This document shows, piece by piece, positions 46,559-55,121 of a DNA stretch of 64,000 bases. A program made the position numbers and the translations under genes. This DNA is from Algoriphagus sp. PAP.12 (lineage in GTDB: Bacteria > Bacteroidota > Bacteroidia > Cytophagales > Cyclobacteriaceae), in contig NZ_JAPPSQ010000001.1 in NCBI RefSeq assembly GCF_026652115.1, positions 62,001-126,000 on the forward strand, read 5' to 3'. The stretch's first letter is position 1. Every line of letters begins with the position of its first letter. Below the pieces are notes generated by a model. That model saw nothing but the letters and a program-made list of their open reading frames with translations, had not been told where the DNA came from and did no database searches.

Positions 46559-47014
46559 ATGGAAGCTTTTAAGAAAATTTTCACCCTGATATTTCTGGTA
46601 ACATCTAGTTTAGGAATTGCCTTGGCACAAGAGGATGATGTACAATTGATCAAAAAACAGAGAAAAGCCTCTAATCGGGCACTACGAGAATTTGATGAGG
46701 AGCTTAATAACACATTCCATACGGATGACATTTTAATCACGACAGGAGCTGGAACCCTTATTTCTGGAAAGGCACAATTGAGTGCATATATCCAAAAAAA
46801 TGCATCAGGGCCTAAAATGTATTGGGTCAGGACTCCTGACGAAATCATCGTGAACCCCGAAACTAAACTAGCATGGGAAAAAGGGACTTGGAAAGGATTT
46901 ATTGAAGGCTCCGAGGAGGCTGTTGTAGGAGGAAATTATGCGGCTCAATGGACCAAAAAATCTCGGAAATGGCTGATACAGTCCCAGTTGTTTGTCACTC
47001 TTCCTCCAATGTAA
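46559..47014 (+). CDS. Secreted DUF4440/SnoaL-like protein
   Basis: 151 residues with a signal peptide (cleavage after LALAQ). NTF2-like pattern: an N-terminal helix with SNRALREFDEELNNTF, HTDDILITTGAGTLISGKAQL, and WEKGTWKG with GGNYAAQWTKKSRKWLI, matching DUF4440. No catalytic residues can be assigned. Ends two bases from the stop of the convergent BNR gene. Confidence 0.8.
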   Translation: MEAFKKIFTLIFLVTSSLGIALAQEDDVQLIKKQRKASNRALREFDEELNNTFHTDDILITTGAGTLISGKAQLSAYIQKNASGPKMYWVRTPDEIIVNPETKLAWEKGTWKGFIEGSEEAVVGGNYAAQWTKKSRKWLIQSQLFVTLPPM

Positions 47015-47015
47015 T

Positions 47016-50000
47016 TCACTCCATTTCTTCCCATCGCTCTTTCATTTTATCCAAACTCTTCTCCAAAGACTTCACTGCTCGAATTGTTTGATTGGTAGGT
47101 TCTACATCTGCGGCCTGGATCAATGTGAGCATAAATAGAAATTTATTCTGAAGGCCAACCAATGTTTCCTCATCAGCATCCATTTCATAGATGCTTCCAT
47201 ACATGGTGTCCTGCATTCCCGCACTTCCATTTCCTCGAAGTTTCATTTGCGCCGCAGGGGGACTAGCCAATCCATCTATCACCTCCACAATTTCCTGAAG
47301 CTCCAAATAGCCATAATAACAATCCAAACTTAGGTCTGTTTGCATCTTCAATGCCTCTTGAGAAATGGAAACCCTAGGATCCATGACAATTTCTATTGGT
47401 TTTTCGGACACATCACCATCTACCGTTAATCGAACTTGGTATGTCCCCGGGGCGACAAATGGACCTACTGGACCACTTGGTGTATTTTTATAAACAGCTG
47501 CTATGGAGTAGCCCTGTCTTGCACCTTTAGGAGGTTCATATCGCAAGTCCCAAACATAGCGATGGTGTCCAGGTGACAGACCCAATTTTTGATCTGGCCT
47601 AATCCAATATGTCGGATGAGGAAGAGAGGTGGAGTCAATCTTAGGATGCTCATCGGCACTTGAAAAAGTTCGAATGATTTGACCTTGATTATCCAAAATT
47701 TCCAACTTTACATTTTGTGCATTTTCTCCCAAATGGTAATCCAAAATTGCCCCATCAGGTGGATTTTGCCCTGTTGGTTCCTCTGGTGGAAGTGGCGTAT
47801 CTGAGAACATATTTCCTCTTACTCGAATTGCTTTGGAGGGAGAATATAAAAATGACTTCTCTTTAGTTGAATTGGCTAATTCCCTCAAAGGAGCAATATT
47901 ATCCAAGATCCAAGCCGATCTTCCATGAGTTCCTATTACCAGATCATTTTCATGAATGACCAAATCTCTTATGGAAGTAGCTGGCATATTCTGTCTAAGT
48001 GATTGCCAAGTCCCCCCATTGTCTATAGAAAAGTAGACTTCCCGTTCGGTACCTGCGTAAAGCAGACCTTCTTTTTTAGGATCTTCCCGAACGACATTCA
48101 CAGGACCGTTTGGATTCAATCCATCTGTGATCAAATCCCATGATTTCCCTCCGTCAGTGGTTCGAAAGACATAGGGAGTCATATCATCTTTCCGAATTGC
48201 ATTGATCGCAATAAAAGCTGTATTTTCATCAAAATGACTGGCATCGATTTGAGATACCTTATCCCAAGAAGTCAAATTAAGGGGCGTCACATCTTTCCAA
48301 TCTACTCCCCCATTTTTGGTGACATGAACTCTCCCATCATCAGTCCCAGCCCATATTATTTTTTCATTTAAAGGAGATGGCCCAATGGAGTAAATCACCC
48401 CTCGTCTAGCCATATTTTCCATTTCTTCTGTTTTGTAATGGCCAATACTTGAAGGTAAATCTGGCTTTTCATAGGTCAAGTCTGGACTGATAACTTCCCA
48501 ACTTTTCCCTTCATTCATTGTTTTCCACAGGACATTTGTTCCAAAAAGCAGCATATCATCATTTGCTGGATGAAAAAGCAAAGGCATAGTCCTCACATAT
48601 CTATAATCCCCTGAGCGCAAAGCTTCAGGTGCCACATTAGTCGCTTGACCAGTCCTTTTATCAAATCGCATCAAACGACCTCCATAAATGATATTTGAAT
48701 CTTTCGGATCAGGAGCTACATAGGCATATTCATCCGCTCCCACTCCCATAAATTCCCTAAAGCTAATTTGACCACCATCGCCTCGGCTGGCGATTCCGAT
48801 GGCTCCACTTTCTTGTTGACCTCCATACACCCAATAGGGAAAAGCATTGTCTGTCGCAACGTGATACAATTGGGAAGTCGGTTGATTATACCAAGAGCTC
48901 CAAGTGCGACCGGCGTTCACAGTGACTACTGCACCTTGGTCCGCTACAAAAAGCATGATATCCGGATTGATAGGATTGATCCAAATCCTATGGTAATCAT
49001 CACCTCCTGGCGCACCTTTCAAAGATGACCATGTTTTGCCACCATCAGAAGAGGTATAAGAAGCCACATTCCCTACATAAAGTCGATTGGAATCTTTCGG
49101 ATGAATTTTGATTTCTGCAAAATCTCCGCCTCTTCCCCAGAGTCTTCTATCCTGATGGATCAACTCCCAGCTTTCTCCTCCATCAATGCTTTTATAAATC
49201 CCTCCATTCTGACGAGCGTCTACAGTTGCAAACATGATTTTGGAGTTGCTATTGGAAATTCCAAAACCGATTCTCCCTAAACCTTGGGATGAATCTGGAA
49301 GTCCATTGGTGATTTTCCTCCAATTTTCTCCACCATCGGTACTTTTATAAAGCCCACTGTTTGGGCCTGAAAAAGCTGCATTTTCCCAAGGACCTTCTTG
49401 ATGTTCCCACATATCGGCAAAAAGTATCTCTGGATTGTTTGGGTCAAATTCTACTTGGATTGCCCCTGTATTTTCATTGATATAAAGAACCTTTTCCCAG
49501 GAATCTCCTCCATCAATTGTTTTAAAAACTCCTCTTTCCTCATTGGCACCATATGGATGACCTAATCCCGCCACGAAAACAATATCTGGATTAGTAGGGT
49601 GCACGATCAATCTACCGACTTGTTGGATATCACCCAGTCCTTTATGTGCCCAGATTTTCCCGCCATCCACACTTTTGAAAATTCCATCTCCAACCCCCAA
49701 GTCTGGTCTATGAAGTCCTTCTGCACTCCCCACATAAATGATATCTGGATCACTCAATGCCACAGCAATATCTCCAACAGATCCCGTCGGGGCATCATCA
49801 AAAATCGGGAACCAAGTCCGCCCAAAATCATCTGTTTTCCAAACGCCTCCATTATTAACTCCTATAAAAAAAACGTTGGGTTGATCCGGTATTCCTACTC
49901 CTCCCACAGTTCTACTGGCCCTAAAAGGCCCTATCATCCTATAGTCCAATTCCTGATAGGAATATTTAGGAACTTGCCGCCCATAAATATTAGAAAACGA

Positions 50001-50051
50001 GAAGGTTAAAAGAATTACAAAAAATTGATGGATATTAGGATAAATAGTCAT
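47016..50051 (-). CDS. Large secreted Asp-box (BNR/sortilin-like) beta-propeller protein
   Basis: 1011 residues with an N-terminal signal peptide. The first roughly 700 residues hold about eleven Asp-box repeats of the form S/T-x-D-x-G-x-T/S-W (for example SVDGGKIW, TIDGGDSW, STDGGENW, SSDGGKTW, TTDGGKSW), forming one or two propellers like VPS10/sortilin or sialidase-type domains. The C-terminal 250 residues contain a beta-sandwich with PTYWIRPD and YVWDLRYEPP. It is common in Bacteroidota and often annotated as a glycosyl hydrolase, but without catalytic evidence it is better called a propeller protein. Confidence 0.85.
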   Translation of the reverse strand: MTIYPNIHQFFVILLTFSFSNIYGRQVPKYSYQELDYRMIGPFRASRTVGGVGIPDQPNVFFIGVNNGGVWKTDDFGRTWFPIFDDAPTGSVGDIAVALSDPDIIYVGSAEGLHRPDLGVGDGIFKSVDGGKIWAHKGLGDIQQVGRLIVHPTNPDIVFVAGLGHPYGANEERGVFKTIDGGDSWEKVLYINENTGAIQVEFDPNNPEILFADMWEHQEGPWENAAFSGPNSGLYKSTDGGENWRKITNGLPDSSQGLGRIGFGISNSNSKIMFATVDARQNGGIYKSIDGGESWELIHQDRRLWGRGGDFAEIKIHPKDSNRLYVGNVASYTSSDGGKTWSSLKGAPGGDDYHRIWINPINPDIMLFVADQGAVVTVNAGRTWSSWYNQPTSQLYHVATDNAFPYWVYGGQQESGAIGIASRGDGGQISFREFMGVGADEYAYVAPDPKDSNIIYGGRLMRFDKRTGQATNVAPEALRSGDYRYVRTMPLLFHPANDDMLLFGTNVLWKTMNEGKSWEVISPDLTYEKPDLPSSIGHYKTEEMENMARRGVIYSIGPSPLNEKIIWAGTDDGRVHVTKNGGVDWKDVTPLNLTSWDKVSQIDASHFDENTAFIAINAIRKDDMTPYVFRTTDGGKSWDLITDGLNPNGPVNVVREDPKKEGLLYAGTEREVYFSIDNGGTWQSLRQNMPATSIRDLVIHENDLVIGTHGRSAWILDNIAPLRELANSTKEKSFLYSPSKAIRVRGNMFSDTPLPPEEPTGQNPPDGAILDYHLGENAQNVKLEILDNQGQIIRTFSSADEHPKIDSTSLPHPTYWIRPDQKLGLSPGHHRYVWDLRYEPPKGARQGYSIAAVYKNTPSGPVGPFVAPGTYQVRLTVDGDVSEKPIEIVMDPRVSISQEALKMQTDLSLDCYYGYLELQEIVEVIDGLASPPAAQMKLRGNGSAGMQDTMYGSIYEMDADEETLVGLQNKFLFMLTLIQAADVEPTNQTIRAVKSLEKSLDKMKERWEEME

Positions 50052-50179
50052 TTTTAATGAAATGGTTTACCTATTTTAATTAATATGCTTTTGAAAACCA
50101 ATCTAAAAGGATCATTCCGTACCATTTAACTTGCCCAGTGCCCAACTATAATTAAGCCAACCTAATTATGTCATTTTAA

Positions 50180-50932
50180 ATGATATCCCTATTTAGAAAA
50201 ATCCGCAAAAAGCTCCTTACAGAAAATAGGGTCACACGATATCTTGCATATGCTATTGGGGAAATCATCCTTGTTGTTATTGGGATTTTAATTGCACTTC
50301 AAATCAACCTTTGGAATGAAGGTCAAAAACAAGCTAAATCTAGGAGACAGTTTACAGAATCATTGATTTTGGAGCTTCAGAAAGACAGTGTTTTTCTAAA
50401 AGAGTCGATAAATAACCTGAGCAACCGAATTGAAATGCTCCAGGAAATAAAGGACAGAATCAATTCCCCCTTTGCTAGTTTGGATACCCTCGATTTCATT
50501 ATGAAATACGAATATAATCCTAGTTTTGTCAACCCAATCGGCTTAAATAAAAACACTTTCTCAACCCTAGCTTCCTCCGGACAGATTTCTCTTTTTAACA
50601 ATCAGGATGCTGGTCAAATCCAAACCTACTACCAATCAGCCTTAGACATTGAAAGTTTCCAAATAGGTCAGCTCGACTTTTACCGGGATACCTTTTCGGA
50701 ATTTCTGGAGAAAGTTCCATCCGCAGACAACATGACCCAATATCCATTATTGGATCCGGGAAATCTAAAAGAACAAATTTGGAAAGGGGTGAATATGGAG
50801 GAAGCCCGACTTCAGTTTGGAGGAATCACCACCCTCCAAAATCATATTTTCCTGACATTCAGAAACATGGACCGGGAACTCTTTGACTCTAATCAGAAGC
50901 TTATTCAACATCTTAGAGAAAACTCACAATGA
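50180..50932 (+). CDS. DUF6090 membrane protein, paralogue 1 of 6
   Basis: 250 residues. Basic N-terminus (FRKIRKKLL, then NRVTRYLAYAIGE), one membrane helix about residues 25-45 ending in ALQINLWNE, then a soluble helical domain of about 200 residues, predicted periplasmic. The family signature SSGQISLF lies near residue 133. Downstream features NLDTL-like, PSFVNPIGL and NTFSTL are shared with paralogue 6, its closest relative here. First gene of the array; the next start overlaps its stop by four bases. No known function. Confidence 0.85.
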   Translation: MISLFRKIRKKLLTENRVTRYLAYAIGEIILVVIGILIALQINLWNEGQKQAKSRRQFTESLILELQKDSVFLKESINNLSNRIEMLQEIKDRINSPFASLDTLDFIMKYEYNPSFVNPIGLNKNTFSTLASSGQISLFNNQDAGQIQTYYQSALDIESFQIGQLDFYRDTFSEFLEKVPSADNMTQYPLLDPGNLKEQIWKGVNMEEARLQFGGITTLQNHIFLTFRNMDRELFDSNQKLIQHLRENSQ

Positions 50933-51693
50933 TTTCAATATTTCGATCAATCCGCCAAAAACTCCTGCAGCAGAATAAGATTACGAGGTATATAGCCTAT
51001 GCTTTAGGAGAGATATTCTTAGTGGTGATAGGGATATTAATTGCCCTTCAGGTCAATAATTGGAATGAAAACAGAAAGCTTGCAGACCGAAAGAAAGTTC
51101 AGTTGGAAAACCTCCAGCAGGATTTCGAAGAAAACCTGAATTCGTTGAACTTCCTCATTTCCTTTTTGGAAGACCGAGAAGATTATGCCAGGCAAGTAAT
51201 TGGACTTTTAGATTCCTTACCCCATTCATTGGACAGTATATCTACCGTTTTTGCATTGGAGCGATCTGGATTTACCCATTATTTCAATCCCAACCAACCC
51301 ACATATGAGGAGATGAAGTCCTCTGGTACGCTTAGCCTGATTTCCAATAAAGAGCTAAAAAATGTCATGTTAACTTATCAGGCTTTTTTAGAATATAACC
51401 ATCTCATGGAAGAAGGAAACAGAGAGCCAATCGATACTTATGCCGACCAAATCATTCGGTATATGGATCCTGAATTTGGAGATATTGATATCACAGACAA
51501 TGATTCCAAGGCTTATGCTGGAGTTAAATTTGACCTGAAGGCTATGTCAAATGATCCTGAAATTCGATACCTTCTAAAGGTTATCATCCATAAAAGTATC
51601 GTAGAAGCAGGATATAAAAACCGAATGTTAAGAAGCCGCCTTCAGTATATCATCGAACTGATCGAAGAGGAGAAAAAATCAGAACAGTATTAA
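50929..51693 (+). CDS. DUF6090 membrane protein, paralogue 2 of 6
   Basis: 254 residues: FRSIRQKLLQQNKITRYIAYALGE, a membrane helix and ALQVNNWNENRK, then a soluble helical domain with SSGTLSLISNKELKNVMLTYQ in the middle. ATG overlaps the stop of paralogue 1. The distal domain differs strongly from its neighbours although the membrane end is nearly the same. Confidence 0.85.
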   Translation: MISIFRSIRQKLLQQNKITRYIAYALGEIFLVVIGILIALQVNNWNENRKLADRKKVQLENLQQDFEENLNSLNFLISFLEDREDYARQVIGLLDSLPHSLDSISTVFALERSGFTHYFNPNQPTYEEMKSSGTLSLISNKELKNVMLTYQAFLEYNHLMEEGNREPIDTYADQIIRYMDPEFGDIDITDNDSKAYAGVKFDLKAMSNDPEIRYLLKVIIHKSIVEAGYKNRMLRSRLQYIIELIEEEKKSEQY

Positions 51694-51716
51694 TAAAAAA
51701 CCAGCGTGTCAATAAT

Positions 51717-52472
51717 ATGATTTCAATCCTCAGAAAAATCCGACAAAAGCTTCTCTCCGAGAATAGGGTGTCCCGATACCTTGCCTATGCTGTAGGGGAA
51801 ATTCTACTAGTTATGATCGGTATCCTTTTAGCACTTCAAGTGAATAATTGGAATGATTCGAGAAAAAATCAAGAAGAAAAAATCACTCTATTGAAAGCCA
51901 TAAAGCAGGAGTTTCAAGGTAACCTTGAAAGAATTAAAAACCACAGAGAGGAATTGGTCCTTAGGAATAAATATGGCCTTGCTGTTCTCAATATTTCTGC
52001 CGGTCAGCAATCCAATATACCAATGGATTCTGTACGGTATTATGCTTCCTTGATGATTTTCCCTCAGACACCTTTACTTACCAAATCCACGATAGAGGAA
52101 GCCGTTTCATCTGGGAAATTGGGAATGCTCGATAGCGAACTAGCAATACAGCTATCCATGTACCTGGATTATTTGGAAGGATTCAGGGAAATGAACAATG
52201 GATTGAGTCAAAACGAGACTGCCCATGATTTTATAAAGATGGGAGCCTTTGACAGAATTTTTAACGACTACTTCCCTGAAAAAAAAGCAGCAATACATCC
52301 AGAATTCAAATTAGACGATGCCGCATTTTTCAGTTTTATCCAATCTGCTGAAACATACAGCAAATTGACAAACCTTTACATGGAAAACACCTCCAAAGAA
52401 CTTTGGATTCAAGCAATAGAAGAAACACTAGAAAAGTCTCTAGAGGAAATCGAAAAAAGTCTAAATCCTTAA
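51717..52472 (+). CDS. DUF6090 membrane protein, paralogue 3 of 6
   Basis: 251 residues: LRKIRQKLLSENRVSRYLAYAVGE, membrane helix with LALQVNNWNDSRK, then NLERIKNHREEL coiled region and SSGKLGMLDSELAIQLSMYL. Separated by 23 bases from paralogue 2, the widest gap of the array. Ends in repeated TLEKSLEEIEKSL. Confidence 0.85.
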   Translation: MISILRKIRQKLLSENRVSRYLAYAVGEILLVMIGILLALQVNNWNDSRKNQEEKITLLKAIKQEFQGNLERIKNHREELVLRNKYGLAVLNISAGQQSNIPMDSVRYYASLMIFPQTPLLTKSTIEEAVSSGKLGMLDSELAIQLSMYLDYLEGFREMNNGLSQNETAHDFIKMGAFDRIFNDYFPEKKAAIHPEFKLDDAAFFSFIQSAETYSKLTNLYMENTSKELWIQAIEETLEKSLEEIEKSLNP

Positions 52473-52475
52473 GCC

Positions 52476-53222
52476 ATGCTAGCTTTCTTCCGCAAAATCC
52501 GTCAAAAACTCTTTCAGCAACAGCCTGAGGGAAAGGCTGGAAATAGAGTTACCCGATACTTGGTTTATGCCATAGGGGAAATCATTTTGGTGGTAATTGG
52601 GATCTTAATTGCCCTTCAAGTCAATAATTGGAATGAGAGCAGAAAGCAAAAGGAGGAACTGAAACTGTTTTATAAAGGATTGCTGGCAGATTTAGTGAAA
52701 GACACTATTGAAATCAACCGGTCTATCGAAAATTATAAATTCCTGTTGGATTACAATCAAAACTTGGAAAATAGTCTTCATAATCCACTATCCAATTTGG
52801 ATACATTCCAATCAGTAGCTACCCGATTTAATCCCTACATAGGAAATTCTTTTTTTTCAAATCAAACGACTCTCAATTCATTTGAATCTTCTGGTAAACT
52901 AGAATTAATTGATGATACGATTCGATATAAGCTTTTGGAGTATAAATCACTCACTGAAAAGATTTTTAATTTAGATCAGACCAATTCATCTATATACCTG
53001 GACAGAGTAGCGCTTTATTCCCAAAATTATCAATTCGGGGAAATCAAAAGTCCCTATTTACAAAAGTTGAATGTGATCAAAGATGAAAGGCAGTTTGTGC
53101 TATTATTAACCGTATTGGTGGAGTATAAAAGTATTTACCTCTCCATAAGCTTGAATGGATTAAAATTTTTAAAAGAACAAGAAGATGCTCTTCTTCAACT
53201 AATCAATCAGAAAAATAAATGA
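52476..53222 (+). CDS. DUF6090 membrane protein, paralogue 4 of 6
   Basis: 248 residues. It has a longer cytoplasmic linker (QQQPEGKAGNRVTRYL) like paralogue 6, then the membrane helix and ALQVNNWNESRK. Central motif SSGKLELIDDTIRYKLLEY. The ATG follows three bases after the paralogue 3 stop; its stop overlaps paralogue 5. Confidence 0.85.
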   Translation: MLAFFRKIRQKLFQQQPEGKAGNRVTRYLVYAIGEIILVVIGILIALQVNNWNESRKQKEELKLFYKGLLADLVKDTIEINRSIENYKFLLDYNQNLENSLHNPLSNLDTFQSVATRFNPYIGNSFFSNQTTLNSFESSGKLELIDDTIRYKLLEYKSLTEKIFNLDQTNSSIYLDRVALYSQNYQFGEIKSPYLQKLNVIKDERQFVLLLTVLVEYKSIYLSISLNGLKFLKEQEDALLQLINQKNK

Positions 53223-53977
53223 TCTCATTTTTTAGAAAAATCCGGCATAAGCTCCTCGCAGGAAATCGGGTGACTCGGTATTTAGCCTATGCTATAGGTG
53301 AAATACTACTTGTGGTAATTGGAATCTTGATTGCGCTGCAGGTCAATAACTGGAATGAAAACAGAAAACAACAAGAGGCTGAACAAAGACTTCTAAAAGC
53401 CTTACTTGAAGAGTTTGAATCCAACTTAGATATTCTCGATAAAGCAATCGCTTTAAATGATTCCAACATTTCATCCAGCTTAACTTTGGCAAACTTTACG
53501 GGCCCTTCATTAGAGAATTTTGATGAAAAGAAACTTTCTGAATCAATGGTTGGGGTTTTCAAATTTGATCCTCTGTATATTCCAAACCGAGGAACGATTG
53601 ATGAAATCATCAATTCTGGGCGGCTTTCCATCCTTTCTGACCCAGCGCTACGCAAAGCTATTTCTTCCTGGAAAGCTGATTTAGAGTTTATAAAAAATCA
53701 AGAATCCTATGTGGTTGCAAGAAGAGATCTTGCACATGAGTTTTTCCTAAAATATGGCAATTTCAGAAGGCATTTAAACCTGATTGAAGAAAGTTTGGTG
53801 GAAGTCACGCCCAGTAGATTTCCAAATAATGACTTCAAATTCCTCGAAAACCAAGAATTTGAAAGTCAGCTATTCTTATTTATTGTTGCCTCTAAAGGCC
53901 TGAGTGTCGGTTTCTATCTTCCCCAGAAAGAAAAGATTCAATCAATTATTGAATTGATCAAGCAAGGACTAAAATAA
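53219..53977 (+). CDS. DUF6090 membrane protein, paralogue 5 of 6
   Basis: 252 residues: FRKIRHKLLAGNRVTRYLAYAIGE, membrane helix, ALQVNNWNENRK, then ESNLDILDKAIAL and NSGRLSILSDPALRKAIS. The start overlaps the preceding stop by four bases. Confidence 0.85.
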   Translation: MISFFRKIRHKLLAGNRVTRYLAYAIGEILLVVIGILIALQVNNWNENRKQQEAEQRLLKALLEEFESNLDILDKAIALNDSNISSSLTLANFTGPSLENFDEKKLSESMVGVFKFDPLYIPNRGTIDEIINSGRLSILSDPALRKAISSWKADLEFIKNQESYVVARRDLAHEFFLKYGNFRRHLNLIEESLVEVTPSRFPNNDFKFLENQEFESQLFLFIVASKGLSVGFYLPQKEKIQSIIELIKQGLK

Positions 53978-53981
53978 ATTT

Positions 53982-54737
53982 ATGATCTCTTTTTTTCGAA
54001 AAATCCTCCAAAAATTCCTCTCAAACCAACCTGCCGGCAATTCAGGAAATCGAGTTACCCGATACCTGGCATATGCCATAGGAGAAATCGTTTTGGTGGT
54101 CTTTGGGATTTTGATTGCGCTGCAAGTCAATAACTGGAATGAGGATCGAAAAGCCAATAATGCAAGAATTGAATATACACACGCCCTTCTTGTTGAACTT
54201 GAAAAAGACAGTGGTCAACTAGCGGATGAACTGGAGGCAATCGATAGAAGGCTAGAAACTGTAACGAGTTATTTTGACAGGCTTTCTCAATCCAATTCAA
54301 ATTTGGACACCTTGTTCAAAATCATGCGAAATGAAGCAGACCCATCTTTTGTCCGCCCAAGTAACCTCCATACAAATACCTATCTCACCTTGACCTCCAC
54401 CGGAGAAATCGGCTTTTTTGATTCTCCACTGGGTGAAATGATCCAGAATTATTACCAGAAGGCTGATCAAACCTACAATAGCGCGATTGAACAAACCCGC
54501 TTTTATCAAAACATTTTTTCAGAATATCATTTCAACATTCCCAAGCCTCATGAATACAATGATAGCCCGGTCTTAGACCAACTTGAGAACATCATGGATA
54601 AACCTAAAGCGCTTTTGGTTTTCAACGGAATGCTTTCGATCAAACGGTTTAACCTCCGGTTTTTTAAAGATTATCACGAGGAAATGATTTTATTAAATTC
54701 CGAGCTTAGTAAAAGACTTCAAGAAAGCCTAAATTAA
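53982..54737 (+). CDS. DUF6090 membrane protein, paralogue 6 of 6
   Basis: 251 residues: FRKILQKFLSNQPAGNSGNRVTRYLAYAIGE, membrane helix with VFGILIALQVNNWNEDRK, then NLDTLFKIMRNE, PSFVRPSNLHTNTYLTL and STGEIGFFDSPLGEMIQNYYQ. It aligns best with paralogue 1, so the array may have been extended by copying an outer member. Four bases after paralogue 5. Confidence 0.85.
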   Translation: MISFFRKILQKFLSNQPAGNSGNRVTRYLAYAIGEIVLVVFGILIALQVNNWNEDRKANNARIEYTHALLVELEKDSGQLADELEAIDRRLETVTSYFDRLSQSNSNLDTLFKIMRNEADPSFVRPSNLHTNTYLTLTSTGEIGFFDSPLGEMIQNYYQKADQTYNSAIEQTRFYQNIFSEYHFNIPKPHEYNDSPVLDQLENIMDKPKALLVFNGMLSIKRFNLRFFKDYHEEMILLNSELSKRLQESLN

Positions 54738-54760
54738 AACTACCTCAAATCACAAATTTT

Positions 54761-54952
54761 ATGGGACTATTTTGGGATCTAATCCAACAAAGCCAAATCC
54801 ACGATCAAAAATCGAAAGCTGAAACTTTGGAGATCCGAGTTAGAAATCTGGAAAGAGAGCTTTACCAGACTAGAGAAATCCTCACAAAGACTCTTAAAAT
54901 CCTCGAAGAACAAACTGGAAAAGATTTAAACGGAGATGGGAAAATTGGCTGA
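54761..54952 (+). CDS. Coiled-coil microprotein with terminal EF-hand-like loop
   Basis: 63 residues, no signal peptide. Residues 10-53 have heptad spacing of leucine, isoleucine and valine (AETLEIRVRNLERELYQT, then ILTKTLKILEEQ), predicting a coiled coil. The last residues, DLNGDGKIG, match the first part of an EF-hand or dockerin calcium loop (D, N, D, G, I at 1, 3, 5, 6, 8). It starts 23 bases after the DUF6090 array and may belong to the same transcript. Function unknown. Confidence 0.65.
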   Translation: MGLFWDLIQQSQIHDQKSKAETLEIRVRNLERELYQTREILTKTLKILEEQTGKDLNGDGKIG

Positions 54953-55121
54953 AATGAAAGGGCTTTCTCCCCCATCTCCATCATAGTTAGGAAATGAGAC
55001 AAAATAAAAAATTAGTCATAACAGGAAAGTAATCAAAAATTGATTTTGTACTTTATAAGACCACTATTCTAACTGCCAACTTCTTTGAAAATTATTTTCA
55101 CCAAGGAATCCCCTTAAATGC

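Noticed and set aside
47016..50051. Calling the Asp-box protein a sialidase
   Set aside because: Asp boxes alone do not show catalysis, and no FRIP-like arginine triad could be identified.
50180..54737. CRISPR-like or assembly-artefact explanation for the repeated DUF6090 sequence
   Set aside because: Repeats are at protein level with different DNA and different soluble domains; every copy has an intact frame, so these are true paralogues.
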